Assembly: GCF_900105835.1 (NCBI RefSeq)
Contig: NZ_LT629783.1
Location: 2,969,001-3,033,000, forward strand
DNA length: 64,000 bases
From: Pseudomonas fragi
GTDB lineage: Bacteria > Pseudomonadota > Gammaproteobacteria > Pseudomonadales > Pseudomonadaceae
Reading direction: 5' to 3'
Shown here: positions 26,371 through 36,780 of the stretch, one piece after another
Position numbering within the stretch: the stretch's first letter is position 1
Layout of the letters: each line of letters starts with the position of its first letter
The notes under the pieces: generated by a model
What the model saw: only the letters and a program-made list of their open reading frames with translations
Told to the model about the DNA's origin: nothing
The model's database searches: none
Program-made: the position numbers and the translations under genes

Positions 26371-27717
26371 ATGATTTTGGGCAGAACACTTGAAAGCTGG
26401 TGCGCCAGTTACCCGCTGATTCGCGAGCTGGTCGCACTGCAAGAGACCACCTGGTTCAACCCTGGCGTGGCACCGGTCGCGCAGGCGCTGGGCGATGTAG
26501 GGCTGAGCGCTGCCGACGTCGCCGATGCCAGCGCCCGCCTGGCGCGCTTTGCCTCTTTTCTTGAGCATGCCTTCCCGGAAACCGCAGGCAGTGGCGGCAT
26601 TATCGAGTCGGACATTGTCCCGCTCACCCACCTGCAGCCCTTGCTCGCCGAGCGCTACAGCCAGCCGTTGACCGGCGCACTGTGGCTCAAGCGCGATAGC
26701 CATCTGCCGATTTCGGGTTCGATCAAGGCGCGTGGCGGTATTTATGAAGTGCTCAAGCATGCCGAAGACCTGGCCCTGGCCGGTGGCCTGCTGACCCTCG
26801 ATGACGACTACGCGCTGCTGCACAGCGACAAGGCGCGGGCCTTTTTTGGCCAGTACAAGATCGCCGTGGGCTCCACCGGCAACCTTGGCATGTCGATCGG
26901 CATCATGGGCGCCGCGCTGGGCTTTGATGTCACCGTGCATATGTCGGCGGACGCCCGGCAATGGAAGAAAGACAAACTGCGCTCCCACGGTGTCACCGTG
27001 GTCGAGTACGAAAGTGACTACAGCGTGGCCGTGGCCCAGGGTCGCCAGCAGGCAGAGTCCGACCCGGCCTGTCATTTTGTCGACGATGAAAACTCGGTCA
27101 ATCTGTTCCTCGGTTACGCCGTGGCCGGCGAGCGTTTGAAGCAACAACTGGCCGCAGCGCAAATCAGCGTGGATACGCAACATCCGCTGTTTGTATACCT
27201 GCCCTGCGGTGTGGGTGGCGCGCCCGGCGGCGTGGCTTTCGGCCTCAAGCTGGCCTTCGGTGACGCGGTGCACTGCATCTTCGCCGAACCCACTCATTCA
27301 CCGTGCATGATGCTGGGTGTGTACACCGGGCTGCATGATGAGGTCAGCGTGCAGGATTTCGGCATCGATAATGTCACGGCAGCAGACGGTCTGGCGGTCG
27401 GCCGTGCATCGGGTTTTGTCGGCAAGGCCATGCAGCGTCTGCTCGACGGTTTCTACACCGTCAGCGACGAAGAAATGTACAGCCTGCTGGCCCTGATGGA
27501 ACGCAGCGAAGGCATGCGCCTTGAGCCTTCGGCACTGGCAGGTGTACCCGGGATTGCCCGGGTGCAGGGCGAGCAGCAAGGCTACCTGGCGCGCGCCGGG
27601 CTGGACTCGCAAGCGATGCAAAATGCCACCCATCTGGTTTGGGCAACGGGGGGCAATATGGTGCCTGCCGACGAAATGGAGGCCTACCTGGCCAAGGGCC
27701 GTGAGCTGCTGGGCTGA
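26371..27717 (+). CDS. dsdA: D-serine ammonia-lyase
   Basis: PLP enzyme converting D-serine to pyruvate and ammonia, 448 residues. The PLP-binding lysine is K119 in SGSIKARGG (K118 in E. coli), with the glycine-rich phosphate loop in [12 protein letters not shown] and [19 protein letters not shown]. Full length. Lets the cell use and detoxify D-serine; forms an operon with dsdX upstream. Confidence 0.95.
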   Translation: MILGRTLESWCASYPLIRELVALQETTWFNPGVAPVAQALGDVGLSAADVADASARLARFASFLEHAFPETAGSGGIIESDIVPLTHLQPLLAERYSQPLTGALWLKRDSHLPISGSIKARGGIYEVLKHAEDLALAGGLLTLDDDYALLHSDKARAFFGQYKIAVGSTGNLGMSIGIMGAALGFDVTVHMSADARQWKKDKLRSHGVTVVEYESDYSVAVAQGRQQAESDPACHFVDDENSVNLFLGYAVAGERLKQQLAAAQISVDTQHPLFVYLPCGVGGAPGGVAFGLKLAFGDAVHCIFAEPTHSPCMMLGVYTGLHDEVSVQDFGIDNVTAADGLAVGRASGFVGKAMQRLLDGFYTVSDEEMYSLLALMERSEGMRLEPSALAGVPGIARVQGEQQGYLARAGLDSQAMQNATHLVWATGGNMVPADEMEAYLAKGRELLG

Positions 27718-27800
27718 TTCAGGCGCAAAGCGGATGTGGCAAGATGCTCCCATCGCCACATCCCGCCAGAAGCCGGCCTTTGGCTTGAGGGAAAACCACC

Positions 27801-28754
27801 GTGCTTAACCTTCCGCCCCGCATCAGCTCACGGCTCAACAGCAGCCAGTTCGCCAATCTGCATACCTTTCTGGTGGCCGCCCGCCATCTAAGTTTTGCCC
27901 GAGCGGCGCAGGAACTGTGCCTGACCGCCAGCGCCGTCAGCCATCGCATCAGTCGGCTTGAAACCGCGTTGAACATGAAACTGTTCCAGCGCCTTACCCG
28001 CCAGGTCAGCCTGACTGACGAAGGCGAACGAATTTTCGAGATTTTGCAGAGTGCAATGGGGGAATTGTCCGAGGCACTGGAGCAATCATCCGAGGCGGAA
28101 ATTGCCGGTTCAATAGCCCTCTACGCCAGGCCGTCGGTGGCCCAATGCTGGCTGGTGCCGCGGCTGGCGGACTTTATCGAGCGCTACCCGCTGGTGTCAC
28201 TGGACCTGCGGGTGGGCAATGACAATGTCGACTTTCGCACACGCAAAATTGATTTGGCCCTGTACTACGCCAACGGCGAATTCCCCGGCCTGACCAGCCA
28301 TCGATTGATGCGCGAACAAATGGCGCCGGTGTGCAGCCCGGAATATGCGCAGCGTCACCGTCTGTATGAGAACCCGCAAAACCTGAGCCACTGCACCACC
28401 CTGCACGACTCCCTGGCCTGGGACCATGCCGCCTATGACGCCGAGTGGACCTTGTGGGCCGAACAGCACCACCTGCTCGCGGCACTGCCCAAGCGCACCC
28501 TGACCTTCGACCGTTCGGACCTCTGTGTCACGGCAGCGATGAGCCACGCAGGCATCGCCATCGGCCGTCAGCAACTGGTGCAAAAACGGATTGATCGCGG
28601 CGAACTGGTGCTGCCTTTTGGCGGTTTCAGCCAGTGTGGCCACTACGATTACTATCTCGTGCACCCGCCGCTCAGCGTAGTACCCAAGCGCTTGCAGGTG
28701 TTTATAAGCTGGTTGCACGAGTGTGCCGGGGAAGGATCTGCAGAGTTTACGTAA
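27801..28754 (+). CDS. dsdC: LysR-type regulator of D-serine catabolism
   Basis: 317-residue LysR regulator; the N-terminal helix-turn-helix is HTFLVAARHLSFARAAQELCLTASAVSHRIS region (about 20-75), followed by the effector domain (IALYARPSVAQCWLVPRLADFI). The N-terminus fits DsdC. It starts 83 bases after dsdA on the same strand. In E. coli dsdC is upstream and divergent from dsdXA; here it is downstream, so it could be cotranscribed with the genes it activates. Confidence 0.85.
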   Translation: MLNLPPRISSRLNSSQFANLHTFLVAARHLSFARAAQELCLTASAVSHRISRLETALNMKLFQRLTRQVSLTDEGERIFEILQSAMGELSEALEQSSEAEIAGSIALYARPSVAQCWLVPRLADFIERYPLVSLDLRVGNDNVDFRTRKIDLALYYANGEFPGLTSHRLMREQMAPVCSPEYAQRHRLYENPQNLSHCTTLHDSLAWDHAAYDAEWTLWAEQHHLLAALPKRTLTFDRSDLCVTAAMSHAGIAIGRQQLVQKRIDRGELVLPFGGFSQCGHYDYYLVHPPLSVVPKRLQVFISWLHECAGEGSAEFT

Positions 28755-28760
28755 TCACTT

Positions 28761-29066
28761 CTACTCAGCAAAGTTTTCGATTTTGATCTGACCATCCGGA
28801 AAGGTCGCGATAATTTCCAGTTCCCCGCCCATCGCCTGGATGTAATTGCGCAGCGTACTGATATACATGTCCGTACGCCGCTCCATTTTAGAAACGGCTG
28901 CCTGGTTGATATTCAGTGCTTTGGCCAGCGTTTCCTGACTGAGCGCCTGGGCTTTGCGCAGCTCATGCAATGGCATTTCTTGTAAATGCTGGACGTACAA
29001 AGCCTGGGCTTGCGCCCGCGCCTCTGGGCTCATGCGCGCTTCAAGCCCGGAAAATTTTTTAGCCAT
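28761..29066 (-). CDS. XRE-family antitoxin (HigA-like)
   Basis: 101-residue protein from ATG 29066 (MAKKFSGLEARMSPEARAQ); GAGGG is nine bases upstream, while the earlier TTG in frame is less likely. The C-terminal helix-turn-helix reads LRKAQALSQETLAKALNINQAAVSKMERRTDMYISTLRNYI. It overlaps the toxin gene by eight bases and lies downstream of it, the HigBA order. Expected to neutralise the toxin and repress the operon. Confidence 0.85.
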   Translation of the reverse strand: MAKKFSGLEARMSPEARAQAQALYVQHLQEMPLHELRKAQALSQETLAKALNINQAAVSKMERRTDMYISTLRNYIQAMGGELEIIATFPDGQIKIENFAE

Positions 29067-29424
29067 TATTCTGGCCCTCTTCAATCAGTGTTTGTAAATG
29101 AACGTCGTAAAGCCTTTGTGCAACAGGGACGTTCTCTTCATACCACCGGTCATGGCCGGTCTTGTCACCGCCAATCAACAGCAAGGCGCAGCGACGCGGG
29201 TCAAAGGCATAAAGCACCCTATAAGGGCGGCCCGCATGCTGTACACGCAGCTCTCGAAGGTTGCCATGCCGCGAACCCTTGATATCGCTGCAATGGGGGA
29301 AGCGCAGGGCCGGCCCGAGCAGCTCTAGCAATTTGACACTGGCCGCCACGCTGACCTGTTCCTTTTCACTGAGCCTTTCCCACCAGTGGCCAAATTCGTC
29401 GGTGTACTCAACGTTCCATGTCAT
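29059..29424 (-). CDS. RelE/HigB-type toxin (phage Gp49-like)
   Basis: 121-residue mRNA-interferase-type toxin from ATG 29424 (MTWNVEYTDEFGHWWERLSE). Family blocks: LLGPALRFPHCSDIKGSRHGNLRELRVQHAGRPYRVLYAFDPRRCALLLIGGDKTGHDRWYEENVPVAQRLYD region, with the conserved GDK and basic residues. It probably cleaves translated mRNA. The Gp49-like branch is not precisely named, so the gene symbol is left empty. Confidence 0.85.
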   Translation of the reverse strand: MTWNVEYTDEFGHWWERLSEKEQVSVAASVKLLELLGPALRFPHCSDIKGSRHGNLRELRVQHAGRPYRVLYAFDPRRCALLLIGGDKTGHDRWYEENVPVAQRLYDVHLQTLIEEGQNNG

Positions 29425-29441
29425 GCTCAAAATATGCCACC

Positions 29442-29470
29442 CAAGGAATATAATCTCAAGGGAATAATCT
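29442..29470. promoter_or_regulatory. tandem direct repeat upstream of the toxin-antitoxin pair
   Basis: CAAGGAATATAATCT (29442-29456) directly followed by CAAGGGAATAATCT (29457-29470), 18 bases upstream of the toxin ATG. Probable antitoxin operator. Confidence 0.45.
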
Positions 29471-29568
29471 TAAGCACTTCAGCTAATGGCCAACTAGTTC
29501 TAGGCCCAGCTCAAGTGTGAGTGATGGTTTCATCCGGATACGTCCCTTGCGCCGCGGTTAATCGCGGC

Positions 29569-29604
29569 CAAAAAAAACGCCCCGAACCAGTCGGGGCGTT
29601 TTTG
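29569..29604 (-). terminator. intrinsic terminator of the OprD porin gene
   Basis: AACGCCCCGA/TCGGGGCGTT stem with a five-base loop; on the minus strand it is followed by eight T. Confidence 0.9.
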
Positions 29605-29639
29605 TTCAGATGTCCAGCCTGTTTAGCAGGCGGGTAGCA

Positions 29640-30923
29640 TCAGAAAATGCTGATCGGGTAATCAACAAATACGCGAACTTCGTTGCCGCCCACGTTGTAG
29701 TCGCTGGCGTTGTTGGATACGCGCAACCACGAGCCACGCAGACGCACGCTCAGGTCCTTGACGGGGCCGCTTTGTACGACGTACTTGGCCTGGTTGAAGA
29801 TTTCGCGCTCGGTACCACGGCCACGGTCGGAACCGTCGTCGATGTTGGTACCGCGAACGTAGGCGATGTTGTAGGTCAGGCCCGGAATGCCAACGGCACC
29901 GAAGTCGAAGCCATAACCCAACTGCCACGAACGTTCGTCCTTGGCGTTGAAGTCGGACCAGTAGGAGTTGGCCAGCAGGATGGTGTTGCCGCCATCGCCC
30001 ACGCCGCCTGCGTTGCGGTAGCCGCCGTACGGGTAGCCGATTTCGCCGGTGCTGCTCTGGTACGCCAGGGTCACGGTGTGTGCGCCAAAGGCGTAGGTGC
30101 TTGCCAGGCTCCAGATCTTGTTGTCCTGGCCGTCCACTTTCAGCACGTCACGGGCGTAGTCTTCTTTGACATGGGTACGGTAGCCGTTGAAGTCAAACGT
30201 CAGGGACTGTTTGTCTTGCAGCGGGATCGCGTAGGTCACGCCCACATACTGCTTGTTCAGCTCGTCTTCCATTTCGGAGCCGTACAGGGACGCCGACAGG
30301 TTGTCGGTGAACTTGTAGCTGCCGCCGAACACGTTGATGCTCTTCAGGTCGCCGCTGTCGCGTGCTTCAGCACTTTTACGCGACTCTGCGGTGAAGCGAC
30401 CGACGTTGATTTCCAGGCCGTTGATTTCCTTGGAGGTCAACAGGGTGCCGGTGAAGCTTTCTGGCATCAGACGCGAGTTGTCATACATCAGCACCGGCAG
30501 CGCCGGCATTTGGTCGCCGTACTTGAGCACCGTGTTGGAGAAACGCACTTTCACCGCAGCGCCAGCCTTGGCGATGTCGTCAGCCGCTTTACCGCTGGCG
30601 CCCTGCTTGAAGAAGTCGATACCGCCCGCGCCGCTTTTGCCACGGCCGCCATCCAGACGCAGTGCGTAGATGCCAAAAGCATCCACACCCACGCCCACGG
30701 TGCCTTGGGTGAAGCCCGAGGTGAAGGTACCGAGGAAACCCTGGCCCCATTCGGCTTTGTCTTGTTTGTGGTTTTTGTAGTCACGGCTGATGTAGGCGTT
30801 GCGCGCCAGTACATTGAGGTGGCTGTCTTCTACAAAACCTTTTGCGTCAGCTTGATCGTTAGCCATTGCCTGGGTAGCACTCAGTACGCCCAGAGCGAGA
30901 AGACCTATCCGTTTGTTCAACAT
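29640..30923 (-). CDS. OprD-family outer-membrane porin
   Basis: Substrate-selective porin of the Pseudomonas OprD (Occ) family, 427 residues from ATG 30923 with AAGGA upstream. Signal peptide to about residue 21 (ATQAMA). Family blocks: GFVEDSHLNVLARNAYISRDY near the mature N-terminus, GVGVDAFGIYALRLDGGRG, and the C-terminal strand VRVFVDYPISIF ending in Phe. Probably takes up amino acids, dipeptides or carboxylates; the substrate subgroup (OccD or OccK) cannot be fixed by eye. It is flanked by terminators on both sides, so it is monocistronic. Confidence 0.9.
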   Translation of the reverse strand: MLNKRIGLLALGVLSATQAMANDQADAKGFVEDSHLNVLARNAYISRDYKNHKQDKAEWGQGFLGTFTSGFTQGTVGVGVDAFGIYALRLDGGRGKSGAGGIDFFKQGASGKAADDIAKAGAAVKVRFSNTVLKYGDQMPALPVLMYDNSRLMPESFTGTLLTSKEINGLEINVGRFTAESRKSAEARDSGDLKSINVFGGSYKFTDNLSASLYGSEMEDELNKQYVGVTYAIPLQDKQSLTFDFNGYRTHVKEDYARDVLKVDGQDNKIWSLASTYAFGAHTVTLAYQSSTGEIGYPYGGYRNAGGVGDGGNTILLANSYWSDFNAKDERSWQLGYGFDFGAVGIPGLTYNIAYVRGTNIDDGSDRGRGTEREIFNQAKYVVQSGPVKDLSVRLRGSWLRVSNNASDYNVGGNEVRVFVDYPISIF

Positions 30924-31002
30924 ATTATTTTCCTTATTTCTGAATAGAAGCGCGCTGTGGGATTCAAGCTGAAACATTGAGTGGTGGTTGCTTCACATAA
31001 AC

Positions 31003-31035
31003 AAAAAAGACCCGCACGAAGACTGTGCAGGTCTT
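31003..31035 (-). terminator. intrinsic terminator between the DsbA-family gene and the porin gene
   Basis: AAAGACCCGCAC and GTGCAGGTCTTT arms (one mismatch), followed on the minus strand by TTTTTT. It lies about 140 bases past the DsbA-family stop and 80 bases upstream of the porin start, so it could also act in the porin leader. Confidence 0.75.
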
Positions 31036-31172
31036 TCGAAAAGTTGGTGTATGGCTTATCGCCACAGGCGTTGGCAGGGATCCTAGCCGCCGTGAAGGCG
31101 AGGTGTCAATTTCGTGAAAAATTTGTTAATTACCGTCACTTGAGAAAGTTCTGACCGATATGTCAGCAATTG

Positions 31173-31868
31173 TTACTGGCAACCACTCAGACCGCAGGCT
31201 GGCGCGGAAACGGTTTCGCCTTCGGCGGGCACGCCCTCCTGCTGGCGCAGCCAGGCTGCAAAGGCTTCGGGCTTGCCCATATACGGCCCCAGATCGATCA
31301 CCCGGTATTGCCCGGACTGCTCAAGTAGTACGGTCGGAAAGCCCTGGCCGCCTACCCGTGACAACAATTGGCGGCTGGCCTTGAAGTGCGCCTGCGTCAC
31401 TTCGCCGCTTATCGCAGCGTAAGCGGCGCGGAAGTCATCGGCATCCAGGCCCATTTCGGCGGCCACTGCCAGCAACACTTCTTTATCGGCAATCCGCCGG
31501 CCCTCTGCGTAATGCGCCGTTTGCAACAGCCCCAGCATGTCGAGGCCGCGTCCAGCCAATTGCTCGGCGGCCAGCACCGCGGTGGTCGGCGGCGCCGAAT
31601 CGAATACTGCCGTGGTGTCGCGCAGCAAACCCTCAAAGTACGACTCGCCAAAGGGCTGCCCGGTGTATTGGGCAATGCGATGGTCATGGGGCATCACGTA
31701 ATCACGCAATTGCGCCGACACCGTCTGGCGTTGTGCGCCGGCCATCATTCCGCCGCCGTGGGCCACCACCGGCAAAACTCCCCGCGCTGCCTCGATAAGC
31801 GGCTTGGCGCCATAGCACCAACCGCACAGGGGGTCGTAGATGTAATGCAGGACAGATGGAAGGGTCAT
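31173..31868 (-). CDS. DsbA-family thioredoxin-fold protein (FrnE-like)
   Basis: 231-residue protein with the redox motif CGWC (about residues 15-18, YIYDPLCGWCYGAKP) and the cis-proline loop GGQGFPTVLL. There is no signal peptide, so it is cytoplasmic, unlike DsbA itself. The C-terminus carries two more cysteines (ACGLSGCQ). Related to FrnE/2-hydroxychromene-isomerase-type oxidoreductases. Its substrate is unknown; it is a single gene. Confidence 0.8.
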   Translation of the reverse strand: MTLPSVLHYIYDPLCGWCYGAKPLIEAARGVLPVVAHGGGMMAGAQRQTVSAQLRDYVMPHDHRIAQYTGQPFGESYFEGLLRDTTAVFDSAPPTTAVLAAEQLAGRGLDMLGLLQTAHYAEGRRIADKEVLLAVAAEMGLDADDFRAAYAAISGEVTQAHFKASRQLLSRVGGQGFPTVLLEQSGQYRVIDLGPYMGKPEAFAAWLRQQEGVPAEGETVSAPACGLSGCQ

Positions 31869-32058
31869 GACTGGCTCCGGAAAATTAAAAAATCAGAATG
31901 CCAGCCTAGCCTTGCGCGGCCGGGGGAAAAACGCCGGTATGCCTTTTAGTGTGTTGCGTGAACCGGGCGAATCAGCTGCGGCAAGGGTTGCAGGGCTGAG
32001 AAATAAATAGATACATATTTGCAGGTGTCTCAATTGGTAATTCTTAACATAAAGCAAC

Positions 32059-32077
32059 AAGAACCATTACCATTCGC
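32059..32077. promoter_or_regulatory. candidate Fur box upstream of the siderophore receptor
   Basis: The reverse complement GCGAATGGTAATGGTTCTT matches the 19-base Fur consensus at 12 positions; it ends 49 bases before the receptor ATG. Confidence 0.4.
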
Positions 32078-32125
32078 GCCCTAAAAATATAACCAACTAT
32101 TACAACTGCCGGACACCCCTCAACC

Positions 32126-34204
32126 ATGCTCTCCCCTCGCCGTTTAACGCCCTTGAATCTGGGGCTGTGTGCCTTGCTGTACGCCGGATTCAGTAACGCT
32201 GCCACCGTGCTTCCCGAACTGTCGATCAGCGCCAGCGAAGCCGAAGCAGATGACCCACGGGTCAAGGACGTCACCACCGCCACCCGCACCTCAACCCCGG
32301 CGCGCTATGTGCCACAAGCCATCGACTCGGTAAAAACCGCTAACGTCCTCGATTACGGGATCAACAGCATTGGCGAAGCCCTGAGCGGTATTCCCAACGT
32401 CAGCAGCACGGCCGACACGCGCTTTGACAGCCTGCGCATTCGCGGTTTTGACGCCAGCAACGACTTTTACCTGGATGGCATTCGCGACGACAGCCAATAC
32501 GTGCGCGACCTGCACAACATCGAGCGCATCGAAGTGCTCAAAGGCCCTGCGGCAGTGTTATACGGTCGCGGTAGCCAGGGCGGGATCATCAACCGCGTCA
32601 GCAAAATGCCGCAGTTCGGTCGCCAGTCGAGCGTTCAGGCCCAGGGCGGCAGCGAGGATTTGCGCAGCCTGTATGCCGACCTCAGCACCGACCCGAGTGA
32701 CACCATCAGCCTGCGCCTGAACATGGGCAACGAAGACAAAAACAGCTTTCGCGATCACGTCAGCGGTAACCGCCAACTGTTTGCACCCTCGATGAGCTGG
32801 CAAATCACCCCCGACCTGAACTGGCTGGTGCAATACGAATACAACCGCTACAACCGCACCCCGGATCGCGGCATTCCGAGCATCGACGGGCGCCCGGCGG
32901 ATGTCAGCCGTGGCACCACCTACGGCGGGCAAAACGATTTTATCGACGATAAAGTCCAGAACCTGCGCTCGCGCCTGAGCTATGAACTGAGCGATAACTG
33001 GCAACTGCGCCATACCCTGGGCGTGTTCAAACTCGACAGCCAGTTCGAAAACACCTACCTGACCGGCTACGACCCGAAAATCAACAAGGTCAACCGCCAG
33101 AGCTGGCAGCAGGACATGACCACCCGCAATATTTTCAACAACATCGAAATCGAAGGTGGCTTTGACACGTTCGGCCTGGAGCACCGCCTGCTGACCGGGC
33201 TGGAACTCGGCAGCCAGCGCCGCGACCCCAAGCTCTACAAAGCCGGGGGCGTACCGCCCGTAGATGTGTACAACCCCGATCGCAGCCTGCGCCCGACCGG
33301 GCCGATGGTAATTTCCAGCGACAACCACACCGAAGTCGAGAGCCAGGGCCTGTATATCCAGGATCAGCTTCGCCTCAACGATCAATGGCAGGTACTGGCC
33401 GGCTTGCGTTACGACCGCTTTAACGTCGAGACCACCAACCATCTCAGGCCCTTGATCCCGACCGAAGAACGCAAAAGCCACAGCACCAGCCCGCGCCTTG
33501 GTGTGGTCTGGACGCCGCTGCAAAACCACTCGTTCTACGCCTCGTGGACCAAGACCTTCTCCCCTGTGGGCGGCGGCTTGATCGGCATCACCCCGGGTGC
33601 TGCAGGCAACGCCAACGACCTGAGCCCGGAGCTGACCAAGCAAAAGGAAATCGGCGTAAAGAGCGACTGGCTGGATGACCGTCTGAGCACCACCCTGGCG
33701 GTGTACGAGCTGGAACTCTACAACCGCCGCACCAAGGACCCGGACGACCCGACCATCACCCTGCTCTCCGGCCTGCAACGCTCACGCGGCATCGAACTGA
33801 CCGCCAGCGGCAAGCTGGGCGGCAACTGGTACATGCGCGGCGGCGTGGGTGTGCAGGATGCAACGGTGGTCAAGGACAACAACGGGCTTGAGGGCAAACG
33901 CATCAATGGCGTGGCCAAGCACAATGGCAGCCTGTTTATTACCTGGAAGCCGGAGATGGGCTGGTACGCCGAAACGGGCCTGACCCTGGTGGGCCAGCGT
34001 TACGCCGACAACCAGAACACCGTGATATTGCCGGGCTACGGACGCTGGGATGCGCTGGCGGGTTATCGCGAAAAAGACTGGGATGTGAGCGGGGCGCTGA
34101 CCAACCTGACTGACCGTTACTACTATGCGTCGGCCACCAGTGCGGCGCAGATCATGCCGGGCGAGCCGCGCAGCCTGGTGATGACGGGGACGTACAAGTT
34201 CTGA
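32126..34204 (+). CDS. TonB-dependent catecholate siderophore receptor (Fiu/PiuA type)
   Basis: Outer-membrane receptor of 692 residues without an STN domain. Signal peptide to about 25 (YAGFSNAA), TonB box near LPELSIS, plug with DSLRIRGFDASNDFYLDGIRDDSQYVRDLHNIERIEVLKGPAAVLYGRGSQGGIIN region, barrel ending in SLVMTGTYKF. The DFYLDGIRDD-YVRDL pattern is typical of Fiu/PiuA/CirA-type catecholate receptors, which also admit catechol-carrying antibiotics. A Fur-like box upstream supports iron control. It is monocistronic, with a REP doublet after the stop. Confidence 0.9.
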   Translation: MLSPRRLTPLNLGLCALLYAGFSNAATVLPELSISASEAEADDPRVKDVTTATRTSTPARYVPQAIDSVKTANVLDYGINSIGEALSGIPNVSSTADTRFDSLRIRGFDASNDFYLDGIRDDSQYVRDLHNIERIEVLKGPAAVLYGRGSQGGIINRVSKMPQFGRQSSVQAQGGSEDLRSLYADLSTDPSDTISLRLNMGNEDKNSFRDHVSGNRQLFAPSMSWQITPDLNWLVQYEYNRYNRTPDRGIPSIDGRPADVSRGTTYGGQNDFIDDKVQNLRSRLSYELSDNWQLRHTLGVFKLDSQFENTYLTGYDPKINKVNRQSWQQDMTTRNIFNNIEIEGGFDTFGLEHRLLTGLELGSQRRDPKLYKAGGVPPVDVYNPDRSLRPTGPMVISSDNHTEVESQGLYIQDQLRLNDQWQVLAGLRYDRFNVETTNHLRPLIPTEERKSHSTSPRLGVVWTPLQNHSFYASWTKTFSPVGGGLIGITPGAAGNANDLSPELTKQKEIGVKSDWLDDRLSTTLAVYELELYNRRTKDPDDPTITLLSGLQRSRGIELTASGKLGGNWYMRGGVGVQDATVVKDNNGLEGKRINGVAKHNGSLFITWKPEMGWYAETGLTLVGQRYADNQNTVILPGYGRWDALAGYREKDWDVSGALTNLTDRYYYASATSAAQIMPGEPRSLVMTGTYKF

Positions 34205-34218
34205 ACAAATAGCGACCC

Positions 34219-34305
34219 TGTGGGAGCGGGCTTGCTCGCGATTGAATCACCGCGGTATGTCAGACAGACCGCAGCGCATTTATCGCGGGCAAGCCCGCTC
34301 CCACA
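34219..34305. repeat. REP doublet (REPIN), family A copy 3
   Basis: Inverted REP pair between the convergent receptor and agmatine deiminase genes. Confidence 0.9.
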
Positions 34306-34309
34306 CCAG

Positions 34310-35416
34310 TCAGATTTTGTACGGCGCAGGCTGTTGCTGGGTCAGGCAATGGATATTGCCGCCACCCAGCAACAATTCACGACCCGGCACCATGACCACT
34401 TCGTGCTGCGGGAAGATCTTCTGCAGGATGGTCTTGGCCTGCGCATCCATCGGATCGTCAAAGCTCGGCGCGATGATGCCGCCGTTGACGATCAGGAAGT
34501 TCACATAAGAACCCGCCAGACGCTCGGTCGGATTACGGTCCTGGCTACCCGCCACCTTGTCGACACCGTCACACTCTTCCTGGGTCGCATACATCGGCCC
34601 CGGGATCGGCATTTTGTGTACCACGAACGGCCGCCCCTTGGCGTCAGTGCTGGTTGCCAGCACATTCATCGCTGCATGGCAGCGCGCGTAGTTGGGGTCT
34701 CGCTCGTCGTCGGTCCAGGCCAGCAACACCTCACCCGGCGCAACGTAGCAGCAGAAGTTATCCACATGGCCGTCGGTTTCGTCGTTGAACAGGCCGTCCG
34801 GCAGCCAGATGATCTTGTCCACGGCCAGGTGCGAACGCAGTACGTCTTCGATTTCTTCCCGTGACAGATGCGGGTTGCGGTTGCGGTTCATCAGGCACTC
34901 GGCCGTGGTGATCAGCGTGCCTTCGCCATCGACGTGGATCGAGCCGCCTTCAAGCACAAAGCCTTCGGTGTAGTAACGCGGGCAACGCTCGATTTCCAGC
35001 ACCTTGCTGCCCACTTGTTGGTCACGGTTCCACGGGAAGTACAAACCGCCGTCAAAACCGCCCCAAGCATTGAAATCCCAGTTTACGCCGCGCACTTCGC
35101 CGCTGTGGTTGATCACGAACGTCGGGCCGCTGTCACGTACCCAGGCATCGTCGCTGGAGATTTCGACCACCCGAATATTCGGTACATCGAGTTGCGCGCG
35201 GGCATTTTCGTACTGGCCTGCGGACACACCGACAGTGACCGGTTCAAAACGCGCAATGGCTTTGGCCACCGCGGCGTGGGCCGCCTGGGCCGGCTTGCCG
35301 CCCAAGCGCCAGTTATCCGGGCGCTCGGGCCAGATCATCCAGGTTTGGGTCTGCGCAGCCCATTCGGCAGGCATATGAAAGCCGTCAGCGCGCGGCGAAC
35401 TGTGCAAAGTGGTCAT
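34310..35416 (-). CDS. aguA: agmatine deiminase
   Basis: Converts agmatine to N-carbamoylputrescine and ammonia in polyamine synthesis from arginine. 368 residues from ATG 35416 ([19 protein letters not shown]). The catalytic Cys is C357 in [51 protein letters not shown] and DGHVDNF give the other guanidine-group-modifying-enzyme residues. The partner aguB is not in the window. A single perfect DnaA box (34758-34766) occurs within the gene. Confidence 0.95.
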   Translation of the reverse strand: MTTLHSSPRADGFHMPAEWAAQTQTWMIWPERPDNWRLGGKPAQAAHAAVAKAIARFEPVTVGVSAGQYENARAQLDVPNIRVVEISSDDAWVRDSGPTFVINHSGEVRGVNWDFNAWGGFDGGLYFPWNRDQQVGSKVLEIERCPRYYTEGFVLEGGSIHVDGEGTLITTAECLMNRNRNPHLSREEIEDVLRSHLAVDKIIWLPDGLFNDETDGHVDNFCCYVAPGEVLLAWTDDERDPNYARCHAAMNVLATSTDAKGRPFVVHKMPIPGPMYATQEECDGVDKVAGSQDRNPTERLAGSYVNFLIVNGGIIAPSFDDPMDAQAKTILQKIFPQHEVVMVPGRELLLGGGNIHCLTQQQPAPYKI

Positions 35417-35697
35417 CTGGACTCCTGGAAAGCGTCTGGGTGTTGAGTACGAAAAAACATGACAGTGGACGCAGCTCAGTACTGCGTCAACGGCGAGCAT
35501 CTTTATAGCCGATAAATATCGGCAATAAAATCCATTTACTCATGAGAAATGATATTTAGTCGAAAATATATCGATATAAATCTGTATTTCCAGGTTCGCA
35601 CACAAGTTCCCGACAACGCCCACTTGCACCCCCCGGCGCATCCCCACAAGCTATGCCTCATATGTTTAAAGGCCTTCAGGGAATAAGGAATCACCAC

Positions 35698-36780
35698 ATG
35701 CGCATTTTAGTCACCGGCGGCGCCGGTTTTATTGGTTCAGCGTTGATCCGTCACCTGATCAAAAATACCGGGCACGAAGTCCTCAACCTCGACAAGCTGA
35801 CCTACGCCGGTAACCTGGAATCGCTGCAAGGCATTGCCACCGATACCCGCTACGAGTTCGTGCAGGCTGATATCGTCGATCAGGCGGCGGTCAGCGCGAT
35901 CATTGCGCGTTTCCAGCCCCAGGCGATCATGCACCTGGCGGCCGAGTCCCACGTTGACCGTTCCATCGACGGGCCGTCGGACTTTATCCAGACCAATATC
36001 GTCGGTACCTACAGCCTGCTCGAAGCTGCCCGCGCCTACTGGCTGACCCTGCCCGAGCCGGAAAAAAGCGCCTTCCGCTTCCACCATATTTCCACCGACG
36101 AAGTGTATGGCGACCTGCACGGCGTCGACGACCTGTTCACCGAGACCACGCCCTACGCGCCAAGCTCGCCGTATTCGGCCAGCAAGGCAGCGTCCGACCA
36201 CCTGGTCCGCGCCTGGAACCGCACCTACGGGTTGCCGGTACTGCTGACCAACTGCTCGAACAACTACGGGCCGTTCCACTTCCCCGAAAAACTGATCCCG
36301 CTGGTGATCCTCAACGCCCTGGCCGGTAAACCGCTGCCGGTATACGGCAACGGCCTGCAAGTGCGTGACTGGCTGTTCGTCGAGGACCACGCCCGCGCCC
36401 TGCTTAAAGTGGTGACCGAAGGGGTGGTGGGCGAGACCTACAACATCGGCGGCCACAACGAGCAGAAGAATATCGACGTGGTGCGCAGCATCTGTGCCCT
36501 GCTCGAAGAACTGGCACCCGCACATCCGGCAGGCGTGGCGCAGTTTGCCGACCTGATCACCTTCGTCCAGGACCGCCCGGGCCACGACCAGCGCTACGCG
36601 ATTGACGCCAGCAAAATCGAGCGCGAGCTGGGCTGGGTACCCGAAGAAACCTTCGACACCGGCCTGCGCAAAACCGTGCAGTGGTATCTGGACAACCTGG
36701 AGTGGTGCCAGCGTGTGCAAGACGGCAGCTACCAGGGCCAGCGCCTGGGCTTCACCGAACCAAAGGACCTGATCGCGTGA
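35698..36780 (+). CDS. rfbB: dTDP-glucose 4,6-dehydratase
   Basis: Second enzyme of dTDP-L-rhamnose synthesis (RmlB), 360 residues from ATG 35698 with AAGGAA upstream. NAD site GGAGFIG (7-13), catalytic STDEVYGD (Thr-Asp-Glu) and [10 protein letters not shown] (Tyr/Lys). It is followed by rfbD with a four-base GTGA overlap. Rhamnose from this route goes to lipopolysaccharide core or O-antigen. rfbA and rfbC do not follow, so the pathway is split over loci. Confidence 0.95.
   Translation: MRILVTGGAGFIGSALIRHLIKNTGHEVLNLDKLTYAGNLESLQGIATDTRYEFVQADIVDQAAVSAIIARFQPQAIMHLAAESHVDRSIDGPSDFIQTNIVGTYSLLEAARAYWLTLPEPEKSAFRFHHISTDEVYGDLHGVDDLFTETTPYAPSSPYSASKAASDHLVRAWNRTYGLPVLLTNCSNNYGPFHFPEKLIPLVILNALAGKPLPVYGNGLQVRDWLFVEDHARALLKVVTEGVVGETYNIGGHNEQKNIDVVRSICALLEELAPAHPAGVAQFADLITFVQDRPGHDQRYAIDASKIERELGWVPEETFDTGLRKTVQWYLDNLEWCQRVQDGSYQGQRLGFTEPKDLIA

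Noticed and set aside
34758..34766. Single DnaA boxes at 34758 and 63672 as further replication-linked loci
   Set aside because: Isolated single copies, not clustered; compatible with chance.
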